Source: Urophycis tenuis (taxonomy: Eukaryota > Chordata > Actinopteri > Gadiformes > Phycidae). Taken from it: a stretch of DNA of 64,000 nucleotides. The notes under the pieces were generated by a model. That model was given only the letters and a program-made list of their open reading frames with translations. It was not told the DNA's origin and did not search any database. Position 1 is the first letter of the stretch. Every line of letters begins with the position of its first letter. Location: assembly GCA_036785325.1 (NCBI GenBank), contig JAXIVH010000010.1:5968284-6032283 (forward strand), written 5' to 3'. Position numbers and translations under genes: made by a program. Shown piece by piece: positions 33,440 through 45,602 of this stretch.

Positions 33440-33797
33440 ATATTTGGCATGTGAAAAATGATGGATATTGTTGTACAATATTAATATCTTATTGTGAATG
33501 GTCCCGAACTTGAAACGTGAATTATTAAAAAAAATAAATACATTACAAATGAAGGCCAACATACCTTACACCTTTTTACCTAACCCAATGTATTATACAT
33601 GGGCAGTACAGTAGTGAGGTTGGGACATGTGTCATGCCATACACAATGATTCTATCTTTAGACATTGTAAATTCCATGTAAAAGTGGGTGTGACCCACCG
33701 AAGAGTTTTTAGTGAAAAACAAATCGTTGCACACAAGTCAGAAACAGGAAGTTTTAATACACTGGTCTTTACAAAAAACAAGTCAACCTAATAACAT
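33440..33797. other. Non-coding junction sequence, unit 3
   Basis: After the end of copy C's 3'UTR region comes about 200 bp not found elsewhere in the window. From 33694 the sequence matches 20040-20150 of unit 2 and leads to the TC tract. Confidence 0.45.
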
Positions 33798-34100
33798 TCT
33801 CTCTCTCTCTCTCGATGAGTGTGTAAGGACTTGTCTGGGCAACACGAGTGCTCAAGACCCTGGTGGTGGGACAGGGGTCCAGAAGTTTTACATTTTGCAG
33901 AGGATACTTTTTGTTTTGTGTTTTTTAAATAAAGAACTGTGTTGTGGAACGTACTGTTCATATTCAGGTTTTTTTTATGTTCGGTATATTTGGCATGTGA
34001 AAAACGATGGATATCTTTCTGGAGTAATTTTTTATAGCCTGAACGGCTGAATGCTGCTCTCTTCAAGTAAGAGGAGTAATTGTTGCATCAAATGATAAAT
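33798..34100 (+). pseudogene. Ghost gdf3-like copy: last codon and 3'UTR after a TC tract
   Basis: A short TC tract (33798-33814) runs directly into CGATGAGTGTG, the end of the gdf3 coding exon, and then the full 3'UTR with AATAAA at 33928-33933. The coding exon itself is missing. In unit 2 the equivalent TC tract (20151-20191) leads elsewhere, so the tract marks a rearrangement point. Confidence 0.75.
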
Positions 34101-34517
34101 AAAAAGAATATAAAAATAAAAATACTTTTCATTGTTTACTTCTATTGGGGATTTGAATCATTTATTCGTTATCCGTTTCTGAGAGGAATACTATACGTAA
34201 ATGTACTCAGAATTTCAATGCATTGCACATTTGTTTTTAGTTGGGCAGTGCTCCAGAAGTAGCCTAAATAAAAAATGACGGCTGATGACACTGATACATT
34301 TTCTATTTGTTGATGAACCCCACCTAGTTCAAACATTTCAACCAGTCTCAAGCATTGGGTTGGATATAGTTCACCGTTTCAATACGGTTCTAAACGAAGC
34401 TGTCACATTTTTTGGAGAGAAAAAAAAGTGTGTACCTATGTAATTTTTTTCCCCAGTGGTGCCAGGTTATGTCACGTAAACACAAAAAGTGGTGAAATTC
34501 TTGAATTAATTTTGACA

Positions 34518-34850
34518 TGCGAGTCCTTTTCCATCTCAATGGTAGCAAACACAGGAAGAACATTTCGTCCTCAAAACCGCCGTAGAGTAATTAGATGAGG
34601 CTGACGTTGAAGGAGGTCTCATGTCCCTCTTACATTCCAAACACACTGGGTGCACATCTGTCTCGCTTTGTGACTGGAAACGTCATGGCCATGAGCTGGC
34701 CCAGCCGCAGCTTCAGAGTCCAGTAAGCCTTCGTAGCATTCAGACTTTTAAAGGCTTTTCAGGGTGCAGACTAGCGGACCACCCTTATCCTCCACTGTCT
34801 TGCCTCTGATGTCCACCTCCCAGTAGTACCTTTCGGAAACAAAATTCGTT
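34518..34850 (-). pseudogene. Decayed PRY-SPRY exon, unit 3
   Basis: Same relic as at 1755-2095 and nearly identical to it. Gaps and frameshifts leave no usable frame. Confidence 0.7.
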
Positions 34851-36136
34851 GTCTGCATTAGACCCAAAAGGATAGGAACATTTTCCTAAGTTTTGATTTA
34901 ACGTTGCGACTGGCGACAATCAGGCGACTCGCCCCTAATGAGAATGCCACATGCATACAGGTTTTTGCAAAGGTGTTAAACTCTCCTGCTCAAATAATAA
35001 TTTCACTGGACAACAATTGTTTCAATAATATATGATAATTACTAATAAGTACCATGAGATTTACACCATAAAATATATAAAAAAAACTTTGCCAAACTCA
35101 CTTTGCCAAACCTCAATTCAATTAGGTACACAATGTTCAACAATGTTCCCTTCAGAGGCATCCTAATTAGTTGGGTGGTCTATTGTAGTGTATAGGGTTC
35201 TGAATGAACAATTACATACACCTGTTTTATCATTCATTAATACACAGGACAATATCCCATGTGCCGTCATCCAAGGTAAACACATGTAGAAGCCCACCTC
35301 AGATAAGACCACGCATACAACATGTGAGTGATATAACCACCATTAGGTGCAACATAGCAGACATCAGGCTACGCCATCATACATTTACAGAGTCATTCCT
35401 CAGGTGGCCCCATTCACCCATTACCTAGCCTAGCCAACAGCGGTATGCGGCACATTATTGGGGTTATCAAGTAGGCACCTTCCTTCACCGGTGTTTCGTT
35501 AGGCCCACAACACCTCAAGAAGGCTTAACTGTGTATTCTATCTTCGGAACTGAGGGTCATTTTAGAGAGGACCCTCAGTTAGTGAAACATGAGTCAAAGT
35601 ATCAATCATAATGACCAGAACGGAAGTAAAAGTTCAAGTAATTACAAAACAGATATGAGGGGAAATGTAAAAAAATTACATTATTTCAGTCTCTGAACAA
35701 AATGGGGACAGTTCACCATTTCATCAGGCAATGAAAGAAACATCATGCAGACAATTCAGATATTGTCAAACCAGGCCATCCCACCAATCTGTGCACCTGG
35801 CTAAGAAGCAATCTGAGACCAAGACCATGATGGCAATAAAGAAACCATTACTTATTCTAAAAGTGGGGGGACTCAAAGAGTGACAAATGGCCAAAGATGC
35901 CATAGCCAGGAAAAATGACTGATGAATGAGTTTTTTGCTTTGTACAAAGACTCCACACAGGGTACCCAAATCGCCAAAGTGAAGTATAGTCTGTGACTTC
36001 AATCTTGGAGTGGCAGTGATCCAGTTCAAGTCATATTTAGAATGGTATGAATAGTACGTGCTGTACCCAGTTCAAGAGATTTAACTGGGTGTGATCTCAC
36101 GCCCAGTGGAATGTAGCAAAAGCAGTTCTCGCTTCT
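34851..36136. other. Non-coding stretch, unit 3
   Basis: Nearly identical to 2096-3389, including an 18-bp deletion near 35803 relative to unit 1 (between AGAAGCAA words). No gene is recognised. Confidence 0.5.
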
Positions 36137-36142
36137 AGGAAG

Positions 36143-36330
36143 AGGACAGCCAGACAGACATACTTTAATGATCCCTGAAGGAAATTGCATTCAGTTACAA
36201 TATTCCATGAAAAAAAAAGAGACAGACACTCTACATATAGTAGAGTGTTAGAATATATAAATATATAATATAAACCTATGTAAAAAATATACAAAAAATA
36301 TATATAAAGAAATATAAAAATATACATAAA
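36143..36330 (-). repeat. LINE 3'-end fragment, unit 3
   Basis: Unit 3 counterpart of 3390-3600, with the same ACTTTAATGATCCCTG motif and AT-rich tail. Confidence 0.45.
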
Positions 36331-36587
36331 TGTACATACATCCAGGCATACACTAAGCGGTAATAGCATACACAAAGATGTAGCATGTCGGATTTTATCG
36401 TGGTATCGTGGACAAACTACACATTAAACAATTATAAAGCTTTTTAGGGAGTATTACATCAAACAGGGAAAAAAGACACTCCTGACAAATAGACACTAAA
36501 AAGAGACATCATATTTTTCCTTTACGCAAATCACTTAACACTCTGCCTTCACCTATTTAAAGCTCACACATCCACTACGCTGTGCTA

Positions 36588-36590
<3 letters not shown>

Positions 36591-36625
<35 letters not shown>
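36591..36625. repeat. (TG)n microsatellite, unit 3
   Basis: About 17 TG repeats. Confidence 0.9.
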
Positions 36626-36627
<2 letters not shown>

Positions 36628-36685
36628 CAAATGTATATACATTTTCAGTTGGGCAAATTCAAGTGTATCATTTACACACATCTTA

Positions 36686-37221
36686 TCATTTCATGATGCG
36701 CATCGCTCTCTCTGTCTCAACGGTGCCAAACAAAGGGAAAATCCTTCCACTGCAATCAAAGTTGACATTGAATGAGTAGATGTGGACCTTGTGGCCCACA
36801 TCGTAGAAGGACACCTGTCCCTCCTCCATGTCAAGGAACACGCCCAACACACTCGGTGCACTTCTGTCTGGCTTAGCGACTGGAAACGTCATGGCCAATA
36901 ACTGGCCCAGCTGCAGCTTCAGAGTCCAGTAACCCACTGTCGTATTCAAAGCCATAAAGCCATTTCGGGGTGCAGACTCGCAGACCACCCCTATCCTCCA
37001 CTGTTTCTTGCCCTTGATGTCCACCTCCCAGTAGTGCTTTCCAGAAACAAAGCCCTCTGCACCCAACACACACCACCAGCCGTCAAATGTGTTTTTGGTT
37101 CTTCTGAAGTCTGCCCATGGGTCGTACTCGCTCTCCACGATCCGGTCCATTTTCACTGATCTCAGGTCATCAGATATCTTCAGACACGGGTTGGCAGTAT
37201 TTGGATCTAGTCTGACCTCAG
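36686..37221 (-). CDS. PRY-SPRY (B30.2) terminal exon, unit 3
   Basis: Full-length terminal exon with PRY and SPRY motifs (GKHYWEVDI, WRIGVV, LDMEEG, IFPLFG), ending in TGA at 36686-36688. It differs from the unit 1 exon at scattered residues, for example CESAPRNG for SESAPKHG and FLDMEEG for LLDMEEG. The acceptor is the same. It belongs to the best-preserved copy of the multi-exon B30.2 gene. Confidence 0.8.
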
Positions 37222-39112
37222 CTGTGGGTTGGTATCAGAGAGCAGAATGCAGTAGAACATTACACTTGATGCAATACGTTGCGGTCTATTTTTTGCATGT
37301 GTTGGTATGAAGATAAAGGAAAAACCCTTTTGTACTGACTTGTTGCGTTCGTAATCAATTTCCACACTGTAAACATACAAGAGCAATGGTCATCCATAAC
37401 GACCTCCATCGTCAGCTACCAACGTACAACACAACTGTTACTATAGTTACTTATACACTAAAGTAACAATTAAGAAATACTTACCAGAATCAGGAACAGC
37501 TAATAGAAAGAAATAATAACATGTAAGTACACACATTAGTGGACAAGTTAGGTTACATTCAGCATCAACATTAGTATAGAATGCAGGTGCAAAGCCATCG
37601 AAAACAGTTTGTTAACAATCAATCACTCTGGTTCCATGAACCCATGTGACAGAAGCAGAAATCTAAATTATACCATAATAATGACTCATAATAATGAACT
37701 GCATTTAGGGGTGTGTGTGAGGGTGGGGGTGATGATGACACCTCATCCACTAAATAATGCAGAAAAATAGCAAGCAGGAATATACCTCTGCTTTTGAAGA
37801 GCACTTCATTTCTGTTCCAGTGTTTTGCAATGGACCCCTGAAAACAAATAGAGAATCAAATCAATGTTTGAACTGAATAAACGTTGGATACAATGTGTAA
37901 TGTCATTGTTTCTGGGAACCTTTGGTCCGTCCTGTTGCAGGATACTCCAGATGACAAAGTCCAACACAGGAAGTATGTTGGGCAGTTTGCCCCTCTTCCA
38001 CTGTTGGTACATGTCCTCCACCGCCTCACCCACATCCTGATCCAGACACACCGAGTCCTGTAAATGTGCTCATTTAGAATGATGTTGTTTGGAATGTTGC
38101 CCGAATGGTGTAAGATTCGTTAACATGAATACGGAAACAGCATGCCAGTGTGTTCCAGACCTCTTCCATCTCTTTCAGAGTCCACATCCATGTAGAAAGA
38201 TCACCAATGGCCTTCTTTAGCCTTTTGTCCTCTTCAGGCTTTGGTTGACAAGCTTCATCTCTGTTCTCCTCTGGCACATTATCACATGGGCTCGACAAAC
38301 CTGTTTGTCTGCTGAGCTGGTAAACACGCAATATACTTTTTGGTTTGTCACTGCACATGCAAAATGTCAAAATACAATACATTTTACATCAAGTGAAGGC
38401 AAGCTGGAGGACAATGTTTATCGTGTGAACAGGGTATGTAAGGAGAGCTGCAAGGGCCCCTAGATATGGTGCACAAATATGTACAAATGTTGATATTTCA
38501 GTTAATAGAAACTAGAATAGAAACTACTGGGGACAAATCTGCCCACACTGCTATATTTTATTCTTATTTTTCAACTTCACTACTCTCTCCTGTTTCTGCA
38601 TCATGTTGAATCGGCATATCAATGACACTGTATTGTTTTTATGGTCTAACCTCTTTGGCGTGTGCTTGTGGCGGGATGTCCTGAGCCAACTGAAGAAGGA
38701 ATGCCCGTCGCTCCTCCAGACTAGACCCATCTTCCCTTTCACTGACTTTGGTCGACAGTGAAAGATCTCTCGTGTAGATGATGATGATTGATTAGTGGGC
38801 TTAGGTTCATGTCTGCCAATATAATGCTAACACCATTCACAGCATCAGACCACAACTGGACCCACCTGCAGAATCCGGTCCAGTTCCTGAGCAATCTCTC
38901 TGAGGATGAGTTTAGATTCATCCAGGGTGAAGTCCACAGGCTCTGGTCCAGTGGGATCCACACTCTATGAAGGAGGTCATGAAAACAACTCAAACTACTT
39001 GTCAAAGTCCAACAATCTTGCTGTTTATTTTCAAGACTGGCTGAGTAACTTAATTAATTCTCACCTTTAAGTGTAATATCTTGCAGACAATTTTCCTGAG
39101 TCGTTCTGACAG
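36686..39112 (-). CDS. Multi-exon B30.2 gene, unit 3 (best-preserved copy)
   Basis: Exons in transcription order: 39065-39112 (48 nt, LSERL), 38866-38964 (99 nt), 38651 to about 38770 (the 117-nt type plus 6 nt), 38161-38316 (156 nt), 37920-38057 (138 nt), 37786-37837 (52 nt), 37340-37366 (27 nt) and 36686-37221 (PRY-SPRY). Splice dinucleotides and phases agree except at the acceptor of the third exon, where a short deletion relative to units 1 and 4 removed the CAG. Skipping that exon would keep the frame. The donor of the 27-nt exon has A instead of G as last exon base. Function unknown. A C-terminal B30.2 after helical segments suggests a recognition or scaffold role. No RING was found, and upstream exons may be missing. 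Confidence 0.6.
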
Positions 39113-40800
39113 CTTTGCAAGGCACAAATAACACAAACAAATAAATAAATGAACATATCCAAGAAATGTTTTGCATTTCTCAAATTAACCACCAACTAAA
39201 AAACTTAAATAAACCAAACAATTTGAGTATATGTACCGTATATGCTATATATACAGGGGGTCTCAAGTGTCAATCAAGGGGTCCCGATCCCCCATGTATA
39301 TCGCACCCAGATTTTAAGTTTTTAGTAGCTTTTACGAGTAGGCTATCTTACCCTTCGTCGACCAAAAACCGGCTTTACAAAGGATTGTGAATGACATTTT
39401 GTACACGTTTCTTTGATTTTCTTGATAGAACCGAAGCTGTTGAAACTGCCGGCAGGACTGTTTTCCTCTGTAAAACATTGTGAAAGAAAAACAGATGGGT
39501 TTCGTTTTTTTTTTCTTCAAACTAGTTAATATAGTAATTATATTATAACTAAAGTAACTTTTTCCTACAGGTGTATTCAGACCTATTTCGAAAGTGTCTA
39601 CAGTAAGCCCGCCGTCGTTTGAAGTCATCCTTTCTCTTCACACGATACATCTCCACATCTCCGCTCCTTGTTTCTTCAGCAGGCGATCCAACCCAACCGT
39701 GGCCGCCAGCACACCAAAGAAACACACCTGTTGACCACAATGCATCCTGGGAACTGTGAGGTTTATTTCCTGTAGCCCCGCCTTGTTGATTACTCCTATA
39801 TGTGTGCTCTTCATTTAATTGTTAAACAACAAACGACATAATATGTAAAAAAAAGTCGGCACATATGTTATATCGTCTTTTTTTGTACACAAAATGTCAT
39901 TATCTTTACAAGTCCCCCCATTGGAACCTGCTCAGGTAACCTGGGATGGTCTGAAAGGCTGGCATTAAATTTATCATGAGGGGATCATTCCCAACATTTT
40001 ATAGCACTGGCTTCCCCCCTGCCTATCTATTCTGAGGGACTGTCTGTTCCCCCAACTAGTGTATTGTATCACTTGATACTAATGAAACAGGTAGGATTTT
40101 TTGTAATGTAGGCCTATCATACCCACATTACCCAGCGGGCAGCCTGAAGAATGTCATTGTTGCCAGGCACGAGACTTTGTTGTTTTGATGTGAGGCTGAC
40201 GTCACTGCACTCCCGTAATGCAATTCATGATGGCAGTGATGTGGGTTACCACTTCGGCAATTATCCTCCATGCGCAAAAAAGTACCCGAAGTGACACTAA
40301 TGCCCTTCACACACTTTACTTATCCAGGTGATACAAATCTGCTTCTCCGTGCATACATTTGGTTTGTTTCAGCCAACTAATTGTGAACCGTGGCAGTTGA
40401 ACCAAAATGTAGTTCATTGTTCCACATGTTTTAAATAGGCCTACGTGTTGTGTAATAAAATAGATACTTTTGGTTATTTCATCACCAGAAAATAGTCCTA
40501 AACAGGGCCAGGTCTGCTGAGAAGCACACATTATGCAGATATACGATGAAGCTCCTCACAGTGCGCTGCACCATGCTGCCCTCTTGAGGTAAGGGAAGGT
40601 AAGGTCCCATGGAACGATTTACAAATGGGGTTCGGCTGATAAATGACCACATTATCAAAACTGTAGCTCTGAAAATTATTTAAATGTTTCACAAGGCATT
40701 TTACTAAGGGTGTTTCCATTAGATGTATTTGTTTGACTTTCATCCTTTTAAGTTTCCATGACAACGCCGAAACAATATGCTTAAGCAATGTGGAAGTCAA
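39113..40800. other. Non-coding stretch, unit 3
   Basis: 39180-39800 resembles 14600-15150 and 26640-27200. 40150-40800 matches 27970-28690 of unit 2, without the 89-bp MITE. No gene is recognised. Confidence 0.5.
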
Positions 40801-41381
40801 GAATATTGAAATATCAGCTGATCAAGTTGAGGAAAGTTATTATTACTATTAAATTATTATCATTGTACAATTGATTGTATAACTTAGATGTTAGCTTAAT
40901 AAACCACGACGAGCTTTGCCGTTGTTGGAAAGGCAAAGCCAAGGTTGCCTACTTGAAGTATACTTACTTGAAGAGCTTAATTATTCTTCATTCTTATCAT
41001 GGTGAATAGTGTCACCTGGCTGGAAACATCTCAGGAGATTAACTTTGCTGACTTCAAGTTCACATCACATATCACATCACATCACATCACTCACCACTAC
41101 CAGAAGCAGGAATCCAATAAGAGTGAAAAGAGAAAGAGCAGCTCCATTCCATTTGGATATTATAAACTTAGCGATAGACAAGAGAAATGGTCATCTGTAA
41201 TTAACTGCATTGTCAATGAATGACTTACAACACAACTGGAATATAGGCCTACACTAAAGTAACAAGTAGAAAGGAATACCAGAATCTGAAACATGTAAGC
41301 ACACACACATTGGAGGACAGTTTGGGTGACTTTCAGCATCCACAATGGCCTCCTGTTTTCCTGTGTGTTGCCCTCTACCAT

Positions 41382-42105
41382 AACAACAACAACAACAACA
41401 ATAATAATAATAATAATGCATTCTATTTAAAGGCGCCTTTCAAAGCACTCAAGGACACCTTACAAGACGTTCATAAACAACATAACGTAAACATTAACGC
41501 TTACCGTACCGTGCTATTTCTTTGTGTATGCTATTACTTCTATGATGTATGTATATTTTTGTATATTTATGTATATTGTTACATATGTTTATATTAGATA
41601 TTTACATTTCTATATGGTACTGTTCAGTACTCTTCTTCACTTCTGCACTGCCTTTTCTTTTCCCGGAGTAACAAATGCAATTTCCCTCAGGGATCATTAA
41701 AGTATTTCTGTCTGTCTGTGTTTACAAGGATAGCAGTGCAGGTTGATGTAAGTGAGGGATGAAGACGATTGATGTTGCGTATATGAAAGTAAGCAGACCG
41801 AGTAACATTATTGATGGGGGTCTCGACAGGTAAAGTGCTGTTCAAGATGACACCCAAGCTCTTTACCTGAGGGGAAGGGCAGTGGCATTGTTGAACATGT
41901 CGATGTCATTGATGGACATGGAAAAGTGTTGAAAGGTGAATTTGGTGCCGATAAGGAGGACTTCAGTTTTGTTGCTGTTGAATTTGAGTTCATTTCCAGT
42001 AGGCAGACGGACGGTGGTAGAGTGGCAGTAGGCTTAGTGGAAACGTACAGCTGGGTATCATCAGCGTAACAGTGGAATTGAATGTGAAATTTCCTAAGCA
42101 TATAG
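41382..42105 (-). mobile_element. L2-like LINE fragment with RT remnant, unit 3
   Basis: Nearly identical to 29277-30003, with the HCYADDTQLYVS motif on the - strand and small indels. Confidence 0.7.
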
Positions 42106-42111
42106 TCCCAC

Positions 42112-42346
42112 CTGCAGTATCCGGTCCAGTTCCTGATCAATCTCTCTGAGGATGAGTTTAGATTCATACAGGGTGAAGTCCACAGGCTCTGGTCCAGTGG
42201 GATCCACACTCTATGAAGGAGGTCATGAGAACAACTCAAGCTACTGATCAAAGTCCAACAATCATGCTGAGTAGCTGGCAGAGTAACTTCATTCTCACCT
42301 TTTGGTGTAATATCTTGCAGACAATTTTCATGAGTCGTTCTGACAG
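42112..42346 (-). pseudogene. Second copy of the 99-nt and 48-nt B30.2-gene exons, unit 3
   Basis: Exons 42112-42210 and 42299-42346, the counterpart of 30021-30255. Separated by about 3 kb from the main gene copy, whose own 48-nt exon is at 39065. Confidence 0.55.
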
Positions 42347-42384
42347 CTTTGCAAGGCACACAAATTACAAAATCAATAAATGAA

Positions 42385-42789
42385 AATAATAATAACAACA
42401 ACAACAACAACATAAATAAATAATAATAATAATGATGCATTTTATTTAAAGGTGCCTTTCAAAGCACTCAAGGACACCTTACAGACAAGTTAAAATACAT
42501 AAATAAATAAAATAAACAAGTAGTGAGTAACAGTGGCATACTTTGTCAGTGTGTGACAGAGTATGCCTCTCGTAATAAGTGTGTTTCTATGCATGTACAA
42601 AGGTGGAGACAGAGTCAGAAGTGTGAATGTCTGATGGGAGAGAATTCCACAGGCGGGGAGCAGATCAGCTAAAATCTCTTGACCCCATGGTGGATAGGTT
42701 GGCAGATGGAGCTGAGAGCTGGATGGCAGAAGAGGATCGAACAGGGTGTGGATGTGGATGAGTTCAGGTTCGTGTGGTTCTTGTGGTGC
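42385..42789 (-). repeat. L2-like LINE 3' part, left of the solo LTR, unit 3
   Basis: Counterpart of 30294-30726. Confidence 0.7.
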
Positions 42790-43415
42790 TGTTACGACCC
42801 CGGCTTGTGAAGGAAAAGGAGGTGTAACATGTTTTGTGGAACTAAAAGAAATGGTAATTTATTTACCACTGTTGGTGAACGTAAACAAATAATAAAATAA
42901 GAAAACGTCGACCCACAGGTCAACAGCCAACGGAAAATATCCCTACTCACAGTGAGCGGGCACAAATTATCTCTTTTAACAAAATAACATCTGAAAATCA
43001 CCCCAACGAGGAATACAAATACCATCAACACAAAAGAGCCACGCAGGGCCAAACTAATCAAATAAAATGGCAAAAACCTGAAAACCGAAAACCAAAACTA
43101 AAGCCCCCAAGATAGTACACACAAATGTTCTCTAAACCGGGTATCGATAACTGGAACAATGCGAGCCACACAAAACACACACACATCCCCTCCGATGTTC
43201 GTCTGGGAGAGCCGTTCAGCCTCTGTTTAAGTAGTCTGCGGCTGAGGTGTTCAATGGGGATTGGCCAAGCGGCGCAGCCAACCATCTCTCTCGGGGGAGC
43301 CCATTCAGGTCCTGCGGGGGGGGGGGGGGGGCGAAGTCACCAGGGCCCAGCAGGGAGAAGAGACGGGCTGTAGCAGGAGGAGGCGGTGGGGCTTTGCACA
43401 GTGGCATCCGTAACA
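42790..43415. mobile_element. Solo LTR, unit 3
   Basis: 626 bp, same ends (TGTTACG, CGTAACA) and the same GGTGC duplication (42785-42789, 43416-43420) as the unit 2 copy. The G run is 16 bases here (43316-43331). It was duplicated together with its host unit. Confidence 0.85.
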
Positions 43416-43420
43416 GGTGC

Positions 43421-43650
43421 TAGGTTGTGAAGGATCTGGAAAGTAAGGAGTAGAATCTTAAAACCAATGCATGTTTGATAGGGAGCCAGTGGAGTTGCTG
43501 CAGAGCAGAAGTGATGTGTTCAATAGATGATAGATGGTAATGATACAGGCGGCTATGTCCTGGACCAGTTGGAGTTTATATATGAACATATCCAAGAGAT
43601 GTTTTGCATTTTTTAAATTAACACCCAGCTGAATTAACCAAACTGATAAC
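43421..43650 (-). repeat. L2-like LINE, right of the solo LTR, unit 3
   Basis: Counterpart of 31370-31600. Confidence 0.7.
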
Positions 43651-43990
43651 AATTTGAGTTGTATATGTTGTATATCTCCTTGCTGTTGCCCTGTGGGCCA
43701 TGGCAACAATGCATAGGACACACACACACACACACACACACAATTATTGCGTATTTATCTAAGAAGAATTTGTGAGTAATTAATCATTAGCATGATTGCC
43801 AAAATTAATTCAGTGGCATTGACACCATGTGGTAATAGGCCTATTCACCTATTTATTATGTTCCATATGTATTTTTTGAAATAATATTTTTTTGTTGACT
43901 GTAAGGTGTCTTTTTTATTTCAGAAATCTTGTCCCCATCATTTGGAGACCCACTTTGAAGTGGTTGAACTGTTTGTTTCATGTATTGCAG

Positions 43991-44856
43991 GCAGGTTGGT
44001 GTCCTGCTGGGGCAGCCAGGGCTGTGTGGAGAAGCACCTGTTCTTCAACATGTCGGTCCTGCAGCCTGTGGAGCAGCTCTCTCTGGCCCGGCTGGAGGTC
44101 AAGTTTCAGTGGGGCGCGCTAAAGGCCCCAGGGTTCTTCCTGGGGCCCCGGGCCCTCGACGTGTCCCTGTATAAAGTAGTCCGGGCCACTCTCAGGGGAG
44201 CCAGCCACGAAGCCAACCGTAGGCTCCTGCTCTCCCAGTCGGTGGCGCTGGGACCCGAGCCCGCCTCCCTCACGCTGGACCTGACCTCCCTGGCGGAGAC
44301 CTGGCGCAGAGCGGGCCGCAACTACGGCCTGGTGCTGGCGCTGCGGCCGCAGGGCCCCGACCCGGAGGAGGAGCTCCTCCCCTTCCAGCCCGGCAACGCG
44401 CTCCCGCTGCAGCCGGTGGCCACGGCCGCGTCCGCTCCGCCGCCGGCCGTCCACGCCGCGCTGGTGGCCGTGTCGCTCAACCCCGAGCAGTGCCGCGCCA
44501 GACGGAGGCGGAGCGCCGTCCACCTGCCCGTGACGCCCAGCAACGTGTGCAAGCCGCGGCGCCTCTACATCGACTTCAAGGACATGGGCTGGCAGGACTG
44601 GATCATCGCGCCGCAGGGCTACCTGGCCAACTACTGCCACGGCGAGTGCCCCTTCCCGCTCAGCGAGAGCCTGAACGGCACCAACCACGCCATCCTGCAG
44701 ACGCTGGTGCACTCGCTGGACCCGCATGGGACCCCGCAGCCGTGCTGCGTGCCCATCCGCCTCTCACCCATCTCCATGCTGTACTACGACAACAACGACA
44801 ACGTGGTGCTGCGGCACTACCAGGACATGGTGGTGGACGAGTGCGGCTGTCGATGA
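43991..44856 (+). CDS. gdf3: gdf3/Vg1-like TGF-beta ligand, exon 2, copy D (intact frame)
   Basis: Open through TGA at 44854-44856, about 287 residues. Prodomain end, RARRRR cleavage site, seven cysteines including the CC pair, and DECGCR end are all kept. The prodomain end reads PVATAASAPPP, two residues longer than in copy B. Private changes are KDMGW for KDVGW and DPHGT for DPRGT. The acceptor GCAG is at 43987-43990. The 3'UTR has AATAAA at 44965-44970. Upstream sequence and the AC tract match copy C, so C and D are sister copies and only D kept its frame. No exon 1 was found between C and D. Confidence 0.85.
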
Positions 44857-44964
44857 GTGTGTGAGGACGCGTCTGGGCAACACGAGTGCTCAAGACCCTG
44901 GTGGTGGGACAGGGGTCCAGAAGTTTTACATTTTGCGTAGGATACTTTTTGTTTTGTGTTTTTT

Positions 44965-44970
44965 AATAAA
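44965..44970 (+). terminator. Polyadenylation signal of copy D
   Basis: AATAAA at the conserved 3'UTR position, about 110 bp past the stop. Confidence 0.7.
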
Positions 44971-45386
44971 GAACTGCGTTGTGGAAAGTACTGTTCATAT
45001 TCGTTTTTTTATGTTTGGTATATTCATATATTTGTCATGTGAAAAACGATGGATATCTTTCTCAAGTAATTTTTCATAGCCTGAACGGCTGAAGGCTGCT
45101 CTCTTCAGGTAAGAGGAGGAAATGTCTCATCAAATGATGAATAAAAAGAACATAAAATAAAAAATGTTTTTCATAGTTTACTCCTAGTTTACTTCTATTC
45201 GAGATTCAACAAATAATTTATTTGTTATGGTTCTGAGAGGAATAATATAAACGTACTCAAAATTTAAATGCATTGCACATTTGTTTTTAGTTGGGCAGTG
45301 CTTCAGAAGTAAATAAGAAATGACGGCTGATGACGCTGATACATTCTCTATTTGTTGATGAACCGCACCCAGTTCGACCATTTCAA

Positions 45387-45430
45387 ACAGACAGACATAC
45401 TTTAATGATCCCTCAGGGAAATTGCATTCA
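45387..45430 (-). repeat. Short LINE 3'-end insertion
   Basis: ACTTTAATGATCCCTCAGGG and following bases interrupt the unit sequence, between CATTTCAAACAG and the resuming CAACCAGTCTCG. Absent from the other units at this point. Confidence 0.5.
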
Positions 45431-45602
45431 ACCAGTCTCGTGCATTGGGGCGTTTACCGCGTCAATACGGTACTTAACGAATCTGTCACATTTTTTGGAG
45501 AGAAAATAATGTGCGTGTATGTACGCATATTCATGGCCTTTTTTTCAGTTGTGCCAAGTTATGTCACGTAAACACACTGGTGTGGTGAAATTAATTAATT
45601 TT

